DNA from: CALGLS01 sp047626155
GTDB taxonomy: Bacteria; Bacteroidota; Bacteroidia; Chitinophagales; Saprospiraceae
Direction: 5' to 3'
NCBI GenBank assembly: GCA_047626155.1
Contig: JBLHRR010000010.1
Span: 4,276 to 68,275 of the forward strand
DNA: 64,000 bases
Below, piece by piece: positions 46,714-55,836 of this stretch. The notes below the pieces were generated by a model. It saw only the letters and a list, made by a program, of their open reading frames with translations, was not told the DNA's origin and searched no databases. Each line of letters begins with the position of its first letter. Position 1 is the first letter of the stretch. Position numbers and translations under genes: made by a program.

Positions 46714-48375
46714 TCAATCCATTTTCTTCAACTCTTCAATACGGTCCATGTAAATGGTTTCCTTCGTAGGGTGCATTGCTATCAGGCGTCGATACATTTT
46801 GATGGCCTTCTTTTTCTGTCCCTGCTCTGCTACGATTTCAGCAAGAGTTTCCGAAATAACATCTTCATGTTCCAGTAAGCTCTGCATAGCGTCGCGCTTA
46901 GTATTTTTCTTTTTGTTATTTTTTTTCTTTTTTTCTTTTTTCTTCTCTTTGAAAAGATCTGCTACTGCGACAACCTTAGCGGCTTTTGATTTTTTCTTCT
47001 TGCTCTTTTTCTCTTTCAATGGGGAGGACGTAATCTTCTTATTTTTTCTCCAACTACTAAAAGCTGATTTCGGGGTTGGTCCTACCGGCTTAGGTTTTTT
47101 TTGAGAGCCTTCATTAGAAAGTTTGGCTGTTAAATCTTCTTCCAGTTCCTCGTCTTCCTCGTCTTCCTCATTGGAGTGTTGTAATTGATCGTCGTCGTTT
47201 ATCATAGCGGCAAAAGGTTTGTTTTCAACGGAGTCAGAAGGGTAAGCAGGCTGATCCAACTGATGGATGTCGCTGTCTACTAAATGTGCCGTATCTCCAT
47301 CCAATATAAAATCAGGATCTTCGTCGCTCAGATGCCTTTCTTCCTCCAACTCGTCTTCTGTTTCTTCTTCCATTTCCTGATCTTCGTCAGAAATAGGATC
47401 AGCCTCAGGGCCTTCTGCTTCTGAAGGCACCTCATCAAAAAATGTTATGGTGTCTTCTTCCTCTGGCTGCTCACGAGCATCATGAATTTCAAAAGGAATG
47501 TCGGGCGTAGCATATTCTTCCTCTTCCAAATCTGAAACGGCAGATGACTTCTCTTCATCTTCCTGTACTTCTACAAAGGGCTCGAAAAAACCACTTGTAG
47601 GGTTATTGTTGAACTCCTCAGTTGGTTCAACAATATTCAGACTTTCTTCTATTGGTGGTACTTCATCGACTAAGTCTTCCATGAAGATGACCTTACTGTC
47701 TTTATAATCGGGGAGTTTCATATCTTCCGGATTTTCAAGGTTAACATCTAATTCATCGGTAGTATCTATTTCTGTAGGGACATCGTCGCTATCAGAAATA
47801 GAGTGGGAATTGGTGTTGTCTGTGTCAGTAGTTTCAAAGTGTTCGGAGCTGGATTCTTCTGCGGAATCGTCCCCCATATATTCATCGCTAGGAGGTGTGT
47901 CTCCTGGAGTCTCTTCAGTTAGTGTTTCTATGTCCTCTTCTATCGTTGGGTCAATCGCTTCTTCTGGGAGTTCCTCGTTATCTGGCTCTGCTTCCCGATA
48001 ATATACCGGGGCCGGGACAATTGCTTCGGTCACTTCATCCTCTGCTATTTCAGGGGTGTTTGGCGCTAAGCCCATTTCAGTGGTCTCCGCTGTCAAGATT
48101 GGTTCTTCTTCCGTTAGGACTGTTTCGTCACTGACAGCCACTTGCACATCCTGAAGTTGCCTGTACAGCCACTGTCGGTTAGGGCTGTAAGTAGCCGCTA
48201 GTTCCAGTTTTTTGACAAAATCTTTATGGTTCTCATATTGTGCTTTGCGCAAAGCGAGATAATGCAGGTTTTGGCAAAAAGGATATTGCTCTATCAGGTT
48301 GTTGATTTCCTGAAAAGTAACCTGATGCAGGTATGCTGGATTTTTAAGAAAGTGGATGAAATTGAAAGCGTCCAT
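46714..48375 (-). CDS. Acidic/basic low-complexity protein with TPR-like C-terminus
   Basis: A 553-residue protein without signal peptide. The conserved-looking N-terminus (1-80; MDAFNFIHFLKNP, EINNLIEQYPFCQNLHYLALRKAQYE) is followed by a long Glu/Asp-rich stretch (about 85-415), a Lys-rich block (about 440-510) and a helical end (SLLEHEDVISETLAEIVAEQGQKKKAIKMYRRL) that resembles one TPR unit. I recall similar proteins beside lptE and secG in Bacteroidota, but the function is unknown; a scaffold role is a guess. The charge blocks leave a long poly-Lys-coding tract at about 46905-46960. Confidence 0.65.
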   Translation of the reverse strand: MDAFNFIHFLKNPAYLHQVTFQEINNLIEQYPFCQNLHYLALRKAQYENHKDFVKKLELAATYSPNRQWLYRQLQDVQVAVSDETVLTEEEPILTAETTEMGLAPNTPEIAEDEVTEAIVPAPVYYREAEPDNEELPEEAIDPTIEEDIETLTEETPGDTPPSDEYMGDDSAEESSSEHFETTDTDNTNSHSISDSDDVPTEIDTTDELDVNLENPEDMKLPDYKDSKVIFMEDLVDEVPPIEESLNIVEPTEEFNNNPTSGFFEPFVEVQEDEEKSSAVSDLEEEEYATPDIPFEIHDAREQPEEEDTITFFDEVPSEAEGPEADPISDEDQEMEEETEDELEEERHLSDEDPDFILDGDTAHLVDSDIHQLDQPAYPSDSVENKPFAAMINDDDQLQHSNEEDEEDEELEEDLTAKLSNEGSQKKPKPVGPTPKSAFSSWRKNKKITSSPLKEKKSKKKKSKAAKVVAVADLFKEKKKEKKKKNNKKKNTKRDAMQSLLEHEDVISETLAEIVAEQGQKKKAIKMYRRLIAMHPTKETIYMDRIEELKKMD

Positions 48376-48599
48376 TCAGCGGGTTAGTGGATTTAGAAAA
48401 TTAGTTGAATTGTTAATTTGTGAGGTGCTTCTTTTTAATATTTACTCAAAAATAGCGAATTGTTATGGGACTAGGAAGGGGAATCAATTGAAAATTAAAA
48501 ATTAACAATTCATCAAAAGTGAAGCAAGGAAAGCAATCCGCTAATTCCCTCCAAAACCCGCGAGAGTAGGACCAATTAACGAATCCACGAGTCAACCAA

Positions 48600-49118
48600 C
48601 TACCAATTGTTAAATGCCCAGTTAAAGATGATGTCCACCAGTTCGTCATTGATGTCGTCGATCAAGTCGTCTTGGATGCTTAGTAAGTTTTGGTCGGTAG
48701 GGTAATCCTGGAAGAAGGAGACCGTTTTTTTCTGTATTTCAGCCTCAGTAGCTTTATTGTCGATGTATTCTACACTCATGCGGATGGTAAGCCGACTGAA
48801 GCTGGTGGTCTCTCCTTGTTGTGGAGCCTCTGCCGTTACATCATAGCCAGTTATGGTTCCTGAGAATTCTATATCGGGATCGACATCTTTATAGTTGAGC
48901 CTGGATTCCCCTCGTATTTTATCTTTCAAGCGTTCCGTAAAAGTAATCGATAAGGTAGGCGGTGGTGGTACTTCCTGACCTCTGACTTCAACCTCAAAGG
49001 GTGCTACATAAAAGGTGTTGGCATTCGGATTTATGGAAATGCCTCGGAAGGAATAGCAGGCGCTGATCAGTAGGCAGAGGAGGAGGGTAGTGGAGAGGAG
49101 TATAATTTGTTTTTTCAT
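48600..49118 (-). CDS. lptE: LPS-assembly lipoprotein LptE (Bacteroidota type)
   Basis: The protein has 172 residues. Lipoprotein signal with Cys21 (LLISAC), then YSFRGISINPNANTFYVAPFEVEV, the usual LptE opening, and TLSITFTERLKDKI with an alpha/beta layout. It would plug the LptD barrel that places LPS in the outer membrane. It follows the sigma-54 activator gene after 92 bases. Confidence 0.85.
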   Translation of the reverse strand: MKKQIILLSTTLLLCLLISACYSFRGISINPNANTFYVAPFEVEVRGQEVPPPPTLSITFTERLKDKIRGESRLNYKDVDPDIEFSGTITGYDVTAEAPQQGETTSFSRLTIRMSVEYIDNKATEAEIQKKTVSFFQDYPTDQNLLSIQDDLIDDINDELVDIIFNWAFNNW

Positions 49119-49129
49119 GATTGTTATTT

Positions 49130-49216
49130 GGAATAACCTCTATTTAGTTGTATCTGTTTTGGACTTAGACGACTTACTGGGTTGCAAGTATTAGTCTAGT
49201 AGAGTAGAGGTTACTC
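49130..49216. repeat. Palindromic element, AGAGGTTATTC family, diverged copy 3
   Basis: GGAATAACCTCTA at 49130-49142 and TAGAGGTTACTC at 49205-49216 form the same ends as the copies at 6384 and 14510, facing inwards. The interior has no similarity to those copies, and the right end includes the stop codon of the sigma-54 activator gene. Confidence 0.5.
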
Positions 49217-50509
49217 ATCAATCTCATACTGTTTTATTTTTCGATACAAAGTCCGCTCAGAAATACCTAATTCCGCAGCGGCATCCTTTCGGCGACTCTT
49301 GTGTTTTATCAAAGCGCGGCTGATCATGGTCTTCTCCATATCTTCCAATGAAAGGTTTTCTTCTATTTCTTCTACCTTTTCATAATTGGGCTCACCGGGG
49401 CGGTTGATGATGACGGGACCAGCATCGTCGATGTAAGAAGACCTTGGCTGTTCTTCTTCATTTCCTTCGTTGACAAAATAGCTTGATTCTGATTTTGAAA
49501 AAGAAGCCTGTCCTTCCCGGTTGCTGGAATAATCCGCAGATTGTAGCTGGCGAAAATTACGCATATCCGGGACACTGAGGTCATTGTTGTTGATGAGTTC
49601 AAAAACCAAAGACTTCAAATGGTTCAAATCCTTTTTCATGTCAAAAAGCAATTTGTATAGAATTTCTCTTTCCTCCATGCCGCTATCACCTTTGTCTCGC
49701 CGGATGGCAGGAAGGTTTCTTTTCGACAATTTTGGAATAAATTCTAACAAGAGTTCTGCGGTGATGCTTTTTATTTCAGACATCACAGAAAGTTGTTCTG
49801 CTACGTTCTTTAGTTCTCGGATATTTCCAGGCCAAGGGTAAGCAGAGATCAATAAGGTTGCTTGCTCGTCCAAACGGACAGGAGAGGTGCGATACTTTTC
49901 GGCAAATTCAGAAGCAAAGTAACGGAATAGCAAATGAATGTCTTCTCGGCGCTCTTTCAAAGAAGGTACCTTGATCGGCACGGTGTTCAAACGGTAAAAA
50001 AGATCCTCTCTGAATTTTCCGTTTTGTACCTTCTCTTCCAAGTTTGTATTGGTGGCTGCTATAATACGTACATCTGTTTTTTTGATAGCAGAAGATCCTA
50101 CTCTGATGAATTCGCCACTTTCCAAAACCCGCAATAAAAAGGCTTGAGTGTCCAATGGCATTTCTCCGACTTCATCCAGAAAAATGGTACCGCTATCTAC
50201 GGTTTCAAAGTACCCTTTTCGTTCATTGGTGGCTCCGGTGAAGGCACCTTTCTCGTGTCCAAATAATTCTGAGTTGATTGTCCCAGAAGGTATTGCTCCG
50301 CAATTGATGGCGATAAACTTGTTGTGCTTTCGCGAGCTCAGGGTATGAATGACTTTAGAAAAAACCTCTTTACCGACACCGGATTCCCCGGTAATCAGGA
50401 CTGTAAGATCTGTGTTAGAAACACGTACAGCTGTGGAGAGGGCGTTGTCTAGCGCAGTGGAGGTACCGAGGATGCCGAAGCGTTGTTTTATAGTATGTAG
50501 ATTCTTCAT
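49211..50509 (-). CDS. Sigma-54 interaction AAA+ transcription activator
   Basis: A 432-residue enhancer-binding protein without an N-terminal receiver or sensor domain. The AAA+ domain starts near residue 10. Walker A is GESGVGKE (41-48) and the sigma-54 contact loop GAFTGA is at 88-93. Walker B is GTIFLDEVGEM and the arginine-finger region FREDLFYRLN. The C-terminal Fis-type helix-turn-helix is at about 405-428 (KDAAAELGISERTLYRKI). Residues 300-385 are a low-complexity linker. With no input domain it may be controlled by partner proteins or be constitutive. The position between miaB and lptE is one I recall from other Bacteroidota. Confidence 0.92.
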   Translation of the reverse strand: MKNLHTIKQRFGILGTSTALDNALSTAVRVSNTDLTVLITGESGVGKEVFSKVIHTLSSRKHNKFIAINCGAIPSGTINSELFGHEKGAFTGATNERKGYFETVDSGTIFLDEVGEMPLDTQAFLLRVLESGEFIRVGSSAIKKTDVRIIAATNTNLEEKVQNGKFREDLFYRLNTVPIKVPSLKERREDIHLLFRYFASEFAEKYRTSPVRLDEQATLLISAYPWPGNIRELKNVAEQLSVMSEIKSITAELLLEFIPKLSKRNLPAIRRDKGDSGMEEREILYKLLFDMKKDLNHLKSLVFELINNNDLSVPDMRNFRQLQSADYSSNREGQASFSKSESSYFVNEGNEEEQPRSSYIDDAGPVIINRPGEPNYEKVEEIEENLSLEDMEKTMISRALIKHKSRRKDAAAELGISERTLYRKIKQYEIDE

Positions 50510-50552
50510 GTAGTTATTTCGTAGAAGGCAGTTTTCTCAATACGTGCTATTT

Positions 50553-51092
50553 TTACTTATTGTTTTTGGTGTTTTCTATTTTTTGTTGAATGGAAGCGCT
50601 GTGTTTTTTTGCTTCGTGATTAATGAGTCTTTTTAATTCTTGCTCGCTTAGTTCTTCAGAGTATAATTTTTCTATCGAATCCTTTTTGTCACTTGTTTCA
50701 AGTGACCATTTTGTATCCTCGAATCTAAAGGTTAACGATGATTCATAATTAAATGGTTCAATCCCTTCGCGATTAAAATCCTCAAAACGATATCTAAAAC
50801 GTATAAGATCCGTTTGGTCAGTGACCTGATTCGCAAAGATCATTAAATCAAAATCTTCGCAAGGTTTATAGTAATGAGGTCCAATTTTTAATGAATACTC
50901 AGATCGTAAATAAAAAGAATTAAACTCCTTAATTGTGGAGAAAAAAATATTGCCTTTTTGATTATAAAAGGAATAAATCATCTCTAAAATACTATTTCTA
51001 GTACGATTGTATTCTACTCGCTCTCCAATATCCTGAAGTTCCGGACGGTCTAATTCTTTTTTTAGTTGAAACGTTTTCTCAATATGGCTCAT
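50553..51092 (-). CDS. Hypothetical cytosolic protein, alpha/beta
   Basis: 179 residues from the start at 51092 (MSHIEKTFQLKKEL). A longer frame from 51191 would overlap miaB and begin with a basic, non-conserved stretch. No signal peptide, membrane segment or known motif. Strand pattern: EYNRTRNSILEMIYSFYNQKG, then FNSFYLRSEYSLKIGPHYYKPCEDFDLMIF, then a charged helical C-terminus (LSEQELKRLINHEAKKHSASIQQKIE). It lies 88 bases after miaB and 43 before the sigma-54 activator, so it is probably co-transcribed with both. Confidence 0.55.
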   Translation of the reverse strand: MSHIEKTFQLKKELDRPELQDIGERVEYNRTRNSILEMIYSFYNQKGNIFFSTIKEFNSFYLRSEYSLKIGPHYYKPCEDFDLMIFANQVTDQTDLIRFRYRFEDFNREGIEPFNYESSLTFRFEDTKWSLETSDKKDSIEKLYSEELSEQELKRLINHEAKKHSASIQQKIENTKNNK

Positions 51093-51180
51093 GCTGTTAG
51101 CGTAAAATTTTAATAGTGGTGAATTTGAACGTTGCCAGGGCGATGCCCTTTTTCTTTTAATTTTAATAATGAATATTCTT

Positions 51181-52626
51181 CTAAGTGGCAAGTACTCCCT
51201 TCAAAGTAGCACTCGTCACTTCCAGTACCTTCACCATCACATAATCTCCAGGTTTCAATCCTTCTGCTTTTGGAAAAATAACCATCTTATTCTGAGAGTT
51301 TCGACCTTTAAAGTCATCCTCTGATTTTTTAGATGTTCCTTCGATAAGTACTTCGAAAGTTTTTCCAATATCCAATTTATTATGCTCGTGTGAGACAGCG
51401 CGTTGGACGTCTACGATTTCTGCCAGTCTTCTTTTTTTATCATCGTAAGGCACATCGTCTTCGTACTTTCTGGCCGCTAAAGTTCCTGGCCGTTCCGAGT
51501 AGTAGAACATGTAAGACATAGAATATTTCGCCCACTTAATCATGCTGATGGTCTCCAGATGGTCTTCTTCCGTTTCCGTACAAAAGCCGGTGATGATGTC
51601 AGAAGAAATGGCGCAGTCTGGCATGAGCTCGTAGATGCGGTTTACTCGTTCGGTATACCATTCACGAGTATAAGTTCGGTTCATTAATTTCAAAACACGA
51701 CTGTTCCCTGACTGAACCGGCAGGTGAATGTATTTACAGATGTTCTTGTATTTCTTCATTGTAAACAAAACCTCATCGGTAATGTCTTTCGGATGCGAAG
51801 TAGAAAAACGGATACGCATATCAGGGTGTACCTGTGCCACCATTTCCAATAAATTAGAAAATGTAACTACATTGTTATTTTCTGGATTGGTCCATTTGAA
51901 AGAATCTACATTTTGCCCAAGTAAGGTTACTTCTTTGTATCCTTTTTCATAAAGATCCATCGCTTCAGCTACAATACTAAAGGCATTCCGACTTCGCTCG
52001 CGACCTCTGGTATAAGGTACCACGCAAAAGGAACACATATTATCACAACCGCGCATAATGGAAATGAAAGCAGCAACGCCATTGGAATCCAAACGCAGTG
52101 GGCTGATGTCGGCATAGGTCTCTTCTCTGGAAAGAAAAACATTTACGCCTTTATCGCCGTCTGTCGCTTGTGCCACCAATTTGGGCAAATCGCGGTAAGC
52201 GTCTGGTCCAGCTACGATGTCTACTAATTTCTCCTCTTCTAGGAATTTAGCTTTCAAGCGCTCAGCCATACAACCGAGTACGCCGACTAGGGTTCCTGGT
52301 CTTTTTCGTTTTACCTGATTGAATTGCTTCAATCGTTTACGAACGGTTTGCTCCGCCTTTTCACGAATGGAGCAGGTATTGATGAGGATAAGGTCCGAGT
52401 CGAAAGCATCTTTCGTAGGGGTATAGCCAATTTCGGCAAGAATAGAAGCTACAATTTCACTGTCGCTAAAATTCATCGCACAGCCATAGCTTTCGATATA
52501 GAATTTCTTATCGGTCTTTTTCCCCTGCATTTGCTCTTTGTAGAAGACGTCGCCCTGCTTATCTTCTGGCAATGGGGTATTGGAATCGGATCGTAAATTA
52601 TCCAGTGTAGGATTGTCGTTATACAT
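51181..52626 (-). CDS. miaB: tRNA-2-methylthio-N6-dimethylallyladenosine synthase MiaB
   Basis: A radical-SAM methylthiotransferase acting on i6A37 of tRNAs that read UNN codons. The protein has 481 residues. The UPF0004 domain has cluster cysteines Cys49 (ESYGCAMN), Cys85 (NTCSIREKA) and Cys119 (GVLGCMAE). The radical-SAM triad is Cys194, Cys198 and Cys201 (GCDNMCSFC). The TRAM domain forms the last 70 residues. MiaB rather than MtaB or RimO is supported by VVPYTRGRERSR and SSDIITGFCTETEEDH. A short N-terminal extension of about 38 residues precedes the first domain, as is common in the phylum. First gene of the block that runs to lptE. Confidence 0.95.
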   Translation of the reverse strand: MYNDNPTLDNLRSDSNTPLPEDKQGDVFYKEQMQGKKTDKKFYIESYGCAMNFSDSEIVASILAEIGYTPTKDAFDSDLILINTCSIREKAEQTVRKRLKQFNQVKRKRPGTLVGVLGCMAERLKAKFLEEEKLVDIVAGPDAYRDLPKLVAQATDGDKGVNVFLSREETYADISPLRLDSNGVAAFISIMRGCDNMCSFCVVPYTRGRERSRNAFSIVAEAMDLYEKGYKEVTLLGQNVDSFKWTNPENNNVVTFSNLLEMVAQVHPDMRIRFSTSHPKDITDEVLFTMKKYKNICKYIHLPVQSGNSRVLKLMNRTYTREWYTERVNRIYELMPDCAISSDIITGFCTETEEDHLETISMIKWAKYSMSYMFYYSERPGTLAARKYEDDVPYDDKKRRLAEIVDVQRAVSHEHNKLDIGKTFEVLIEGTSKKSEDDFKGRNSQNKMVIFPKAEGLKPGDYVMVKVLEVTSATLKGVLAT

Positions 52627-53095
52627 ATTTTTTTCTTTTGCAGTGCAAATATAGGGGTTTTAAAGCATAAAGGATGACATTTTGTCAGATGATTGCCGTG
52701 GTTTGTGTGTTCTGTTTTTTCAACTTCAAATCAACTTCAAATCAACTTCAATGGGAACTTCAATTCCCACTATTTCCCGATCGTATTTTTAAATCACCCA
52801 GAGGGCGCAGAGAGCGCAGAGCGAGATGCGTTAGCTGCGTTTTGTTCTGCGGCCTCTGCGTGAGTAACCACACTAAAACTGAGAATCCACAATGAGGTAT
52901 TGATTTTGCATATAGAAAAGGAATAATATTAAAAGCCAAAGAGCTGTAAACAGAATTTGAAATATACAGCCACTTTGCATTATCAAGTTAGCAGCTCATT
53001 CCGCAGAAAAACGTTGCGCCTTTGCGGTTACTTCTCACCTAAATTTGTGAAAGTTTCTCGTAGCTTTGCGGAAGAACTAATAAACAATCACCAAA
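52627..53095. other. Divergent intergenic region with several repeats
   Basis: It holds three tandem copies of TCAACTTCAAA-like 11-mers (about 52720-52754), a palindrome GGGAA-CTTCAA-TTCCC (52753-52768), the repeat element 52780-52867 and a CGTTGCGCCTTTGCGG motif near 53010. No gene is evident. Confidence 0.5.
52780..52867. repeat. CAGAGGGCGCAGAG repeat, copy 2, hairpin form
   Basis: It starts ATCGTATTTTTAAATCAC then CCAGAGGGCGCAGAG, matching copy 1 at 39273. The right end CTGCGGCCTCTGCGTGA is the approximate reverse complement of the left, so the whole folds into one stem. Confidence 0.6.
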
Positions 53096-54418
53096 ATGAA
53101 GTTACCACAATACCTAATACTTATTTTTCTATTCTGTTTGACGGCCTGCGAAACCAGCAATCCGAATTTTCAAGCGGAAGCCAAAAACGCGACTTATATC
53201 CATCAGTCCGTAAAAAAATTAACAGATATAATTGTCAATGATATTTTTTCGCCGCCAGTAGCGAGCCGGAATTATCTGTATCCTTGCGTTGCCGCCTATG
53301 AAGTGCTGGTGCAGGATTATCCAGCATATAAATCTTTGCAGGGGCAGATTGGTGATTTGAGTGCTGTGCCCCAGAAAGAAGCTGGGAAAGAGTATTGTTT
53401 GCCGCTCGCCGCAACCCAGGCTTTTATGATCACGGGGAAGGCATTGATTTTTTCGGAAGATGTGATGGAAGAATTTGAGGAAAAAATAAAAACAGAGTTT
53501 ATGGCGATGAATATGCCGCCCGAAGTTTTTGATCGTTCTTTGGCTTATGGGAATGCAGTGAGTAAGCACATTCTCGATTGGGCCGATAAGGACATGTACA
53601 AGCAAACCCGAACTTTTCCAAAATATGCCATTCCAGAAGATTTGACGAAGTGGACACCGACGCCGCCTGATTACATGGATGCCATCGAGCCACATTGGAA
53701 TAAAATCCGTCCGATGATTTTGGATTCGGCTGCGCAGTTTACACCACCGCCACCGACGCCATTTAATATGGACAAAGACAGTAAGTTTTATGCAGAGTTA
53801 ATGGAAGTGTACCATGCAGTAAAAGATGCAGGGAAAGAGGAACTGGAGATTGCGAGTTTTTGGGATTGTAATCCTTTCGTATCTCATCATACTGGTCACG
53901 TAATGTATGCCACTAAAAAAATAACACCGGGAGGGCATTGGATGAATATTGCTTCGGTAGCTGCTAAGAAAACAGATGCGGATATTATGAAAACGATGCA
54001 CACTTACACGATGACATCCATTGCTTTGTTTGATGGTTTCATTGCTTGTTGGGATGAGAAATATCGCTCTAGTTTAGTGCGACCAGAAACGGTGATCAAC
54101 CGTCAGTTGGATGAGGAGTGGAAGCCGACTTTGCAGACGCCACCGTTTCCAGAGCATACTAGTGGGCATAGTGTTATATCTAGTGCAGCAGCGGTAGCAT
54201 TGACAGAAATTTACGGAGATAATTTTGCTTTTGTTGATAGCACGGAAGTGGAATTTGGTTTGCCGGCGAGGAGTTTTACTTCTTTTATTCAGGCTTCGGA
54301 AGAGGCGGCGGTTAGCCGATTGTATGGTGGGATTCATTATCGCCCGGCTATTGATTATGGGGTGGACCAGGGGAGAGCAGTAGGGGAGTTGTTGAAGAAG
54401 AAGGTGAAGTTTAAGTAA
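53096..54418 (+). CDS. Vanadium haloperoxidase-like lipoprotein (PAP2 superfamily)
   Basis: The protein has 440 residues. Lipoprotein signal with Cys18 (CLTAC). The all-helical body matches vanadium-dependent haloperoxidase/acid phosphatase relatives. It shows Lys-Tyr-Arg...LVRPET near 320-330, then EHTSGHS near 350 and SRLYGGIHY near 405. These supply the Lys/Arg, Ser-Gly-His and Arg...His pocket that binds vanadate or phosphate. Many homologues in Bacteroidota lack tested halide oxidation, so activity is open; phosphatase is the alternative. It is monocistronic with no hairpin directly after it. Confidence 0.82.
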   Translation: MKLPQYLILIFLFCLTACETSNPNFQAEAKNATYIHQSVKKLTDIIVNDIFSPPVASRNYLYPCVAAYEVLVQDYPAYKSLQGQIGDLSAVPQKEAGKEYCLPLAATQAFMITGKALIFSEDVMEEFEEKIKTEFMAMNMPPEVFDRSLAYGNAVSKHILDWADKDMYKQTRTFPKYAIPEDLTKWTPTPPDYMDAIEPHWNKIRPMILDSAAQFTPPPPTPFNMDKDSKFYAELMEVYHAVKDAGKEELEIASFWDCNPFVSHHTGHVMYATKKITPGGHWMNIASVAAKKTDADIMKTMHTYTMTSIALFDGFIACWDEKYRSSLVRPETVINRQLDEEWKPTLQTPPFPEHTSGHSVISSAAAVALTEIYGDNFAFVDSTEVEFGLPARSFTSFIQASEEAAVSRLYGGIHYRPAIDYGVDQGRAVGELLKKKVKFK

Positions 54419-54905
54419 AAAAATTGCCTCTTTTCAGGGGCTCTTATGTACTTTGTTTAAATGATATAAAATGCCGCTGATAACTTGTTTGTCAGCAGTA
54501 TTTTAACTTTATCTATGAGAAAGTAATTTTTATATTCCGGCTATTTTTAGATTTGTTTTTCTATATAAAGCCTGAAAAATCTAATTTTTTTCTTAGTGTT
54601 TTTTTCTCTTTCAGTATATTATGAGGTGGAAGTATAAGCTGAATCCCGTTATCTGAAAGTTTAAATCTCCCGAAGTACTTACTTATAACAAAATACAGGC
54701 AGAAATTCCTTTTCAATTCTTATATTTGTAAGGACTGAATAAAACACAACAACCAAACTTTTGATGACTATTCCAATACCTTTGAGGCGGATGAAATGCA
54801 AAGCATTTTCCGAGTGAGCGCGGGCGAACGCGAGACGAACGTAGGAGGACGAGGAGTGGGCAGAAGTTGTGGCAGTAGGAAGATTGAAATAGTAAATAAA
54901 AAAAA
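54419..54905. other. Intergenic region with a purine-rich GC segment
   Basis: AT-rich apart from 54801-54870, which is GC- and purine-rich (TTCCGAGTGAGCGCGGGCG, then repeated GACGA/GAGGA). TATATTTG at 54721-54728 matches the -7 element and may be the promoter of the esterase gene. The GC segment resembles the motif at 5455. Confidence 0.4.
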
Positions 54906-55793
54906 ATGGCACAAAGCATAACATACTACCTCACTCTATTTGTTCTAAAACTAAAAGGCATAAAAAAAGGCTTCAGTAAAGATCCAATTAATTTCAAAAA
55001 AATAAGAAGAGAAGATGTTCCTCATCCAAAAGGTAAGTTCTTCAAACAAAATCAAGGAAGTAATTTTAAAGTTTTGAAAACGGAAGTCACTGAGGTGAAG
55101 CGAAATAAAAATTCCAATAGTTTATTAATATTCATTCACGGCGGTGCTTTTATTTCTGGCCCCGCGAAACATCATTGGGATACGATCCAAGAAATCGCTA
55201 AGCAAACAAATCATACCATTTGGATGTGTAATTATCCAAAGGCTCCAGAGCATAAGATTTTAGAAATTTCAGAAAATATAGATGCGGTATACAAGGTTGC
55301 ATTAGAGAAGTATGAAGGCAAACAAATTATGCTTATTGGAGATTCTGTGGGAGGAACTTTAATTGCCGCACTCACTCAACGGTTAGTCAAAAACAACAAT
55401 GAACTTCCGCGTAAGATTATCCTTGTTTCCCCGGTTATGGATGCCACGATGTCTAACCCTGAAATAGACGAGATAGATTTGATTGACCCCATGTTGTCTA
55501 AGGTGGGTGTGCTTAGTGCGAAGAAAATGTGTGCTGGGAATGATGATTTAAAAAACGTAATGATTTCTCCAATAAATGGTAGCTTCGAAAAATTTCCTAG
55601 GACCATTTTATTTTTAGGGGAATATGATATTACTTATCCGGATCAGCAATTGGCGGTTCAGAAAATGATTAAGGCTAAGGTTGATGTTGAAGTAATCGAA
55701 GGGGAGAGGATGCCGCATATTTGGCCGTTTTTGCCGGTTATGAAAGAGGCGGGAATGGCTTTAGAGGAGATCATAAAGAGGTTGAATAATTAA
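54906..55793 (+). CDS. Alpha/beta hydrolase, hormone-sensitive-lipase-like esterase
   Basis: A 295-residue carboxylesterase-type hydrolase. The oxyanion motif HGGAF is at 78-82 and the nucleophile elbow GDSVGG places Ser147. Asp241 (LGEYD) and His271 (RMPHIWPF) complete a triad. There is no signal peptide, but a hydrophobic first helix could associate with membrane. The substrate is probably a short-chain ester. The small Cys-rich gene follows after 43 bases on the same strand. Confidence 0.82.
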   Translation: MAQSITYYLTLFVLKLKGIKKGFSKDPINFKKIRREDVPHPKGKFFKQNQGSNFKVLKTEVTEVKRNKNSNSLLIFIHGGAFISGPAKHHWDTIQEIAKQTNHTIWMCNYPKAPEHKILEISENIDAVYKVALEKYEGKQIMLIGDSVGGTLIAALTQRLVKNNNELPRKIILVSPVMDATMSNPEIDEIDLIDPMLSKVGVLSAKKMCAGNDDLKNVMISPINGSFEKFPRTILFLGEYDITYPDQQLAVQKMIKAKVDVEVIEGERMPHIWPFLPVMKEAGMALEEIIKRLNN

Positions 55794-55836
55794 GTAGCTT
55801 TTATTAAAAGCTAACTATTAGAATAATAAAAGCAAT

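Noticed and set aside
52720..52754. CRISPR-like or iteron-like 11-bp tandem repeats
   Set aside because: Only three contiguous copies with no spacers, no replication gene nearby; slippage is enough to explain them.
54679..54924. Two short minus-strand frames of 68-81 codons
   Set aside because: They are opened by the biased GC segment at 54801-54870 and show no protein-like features.
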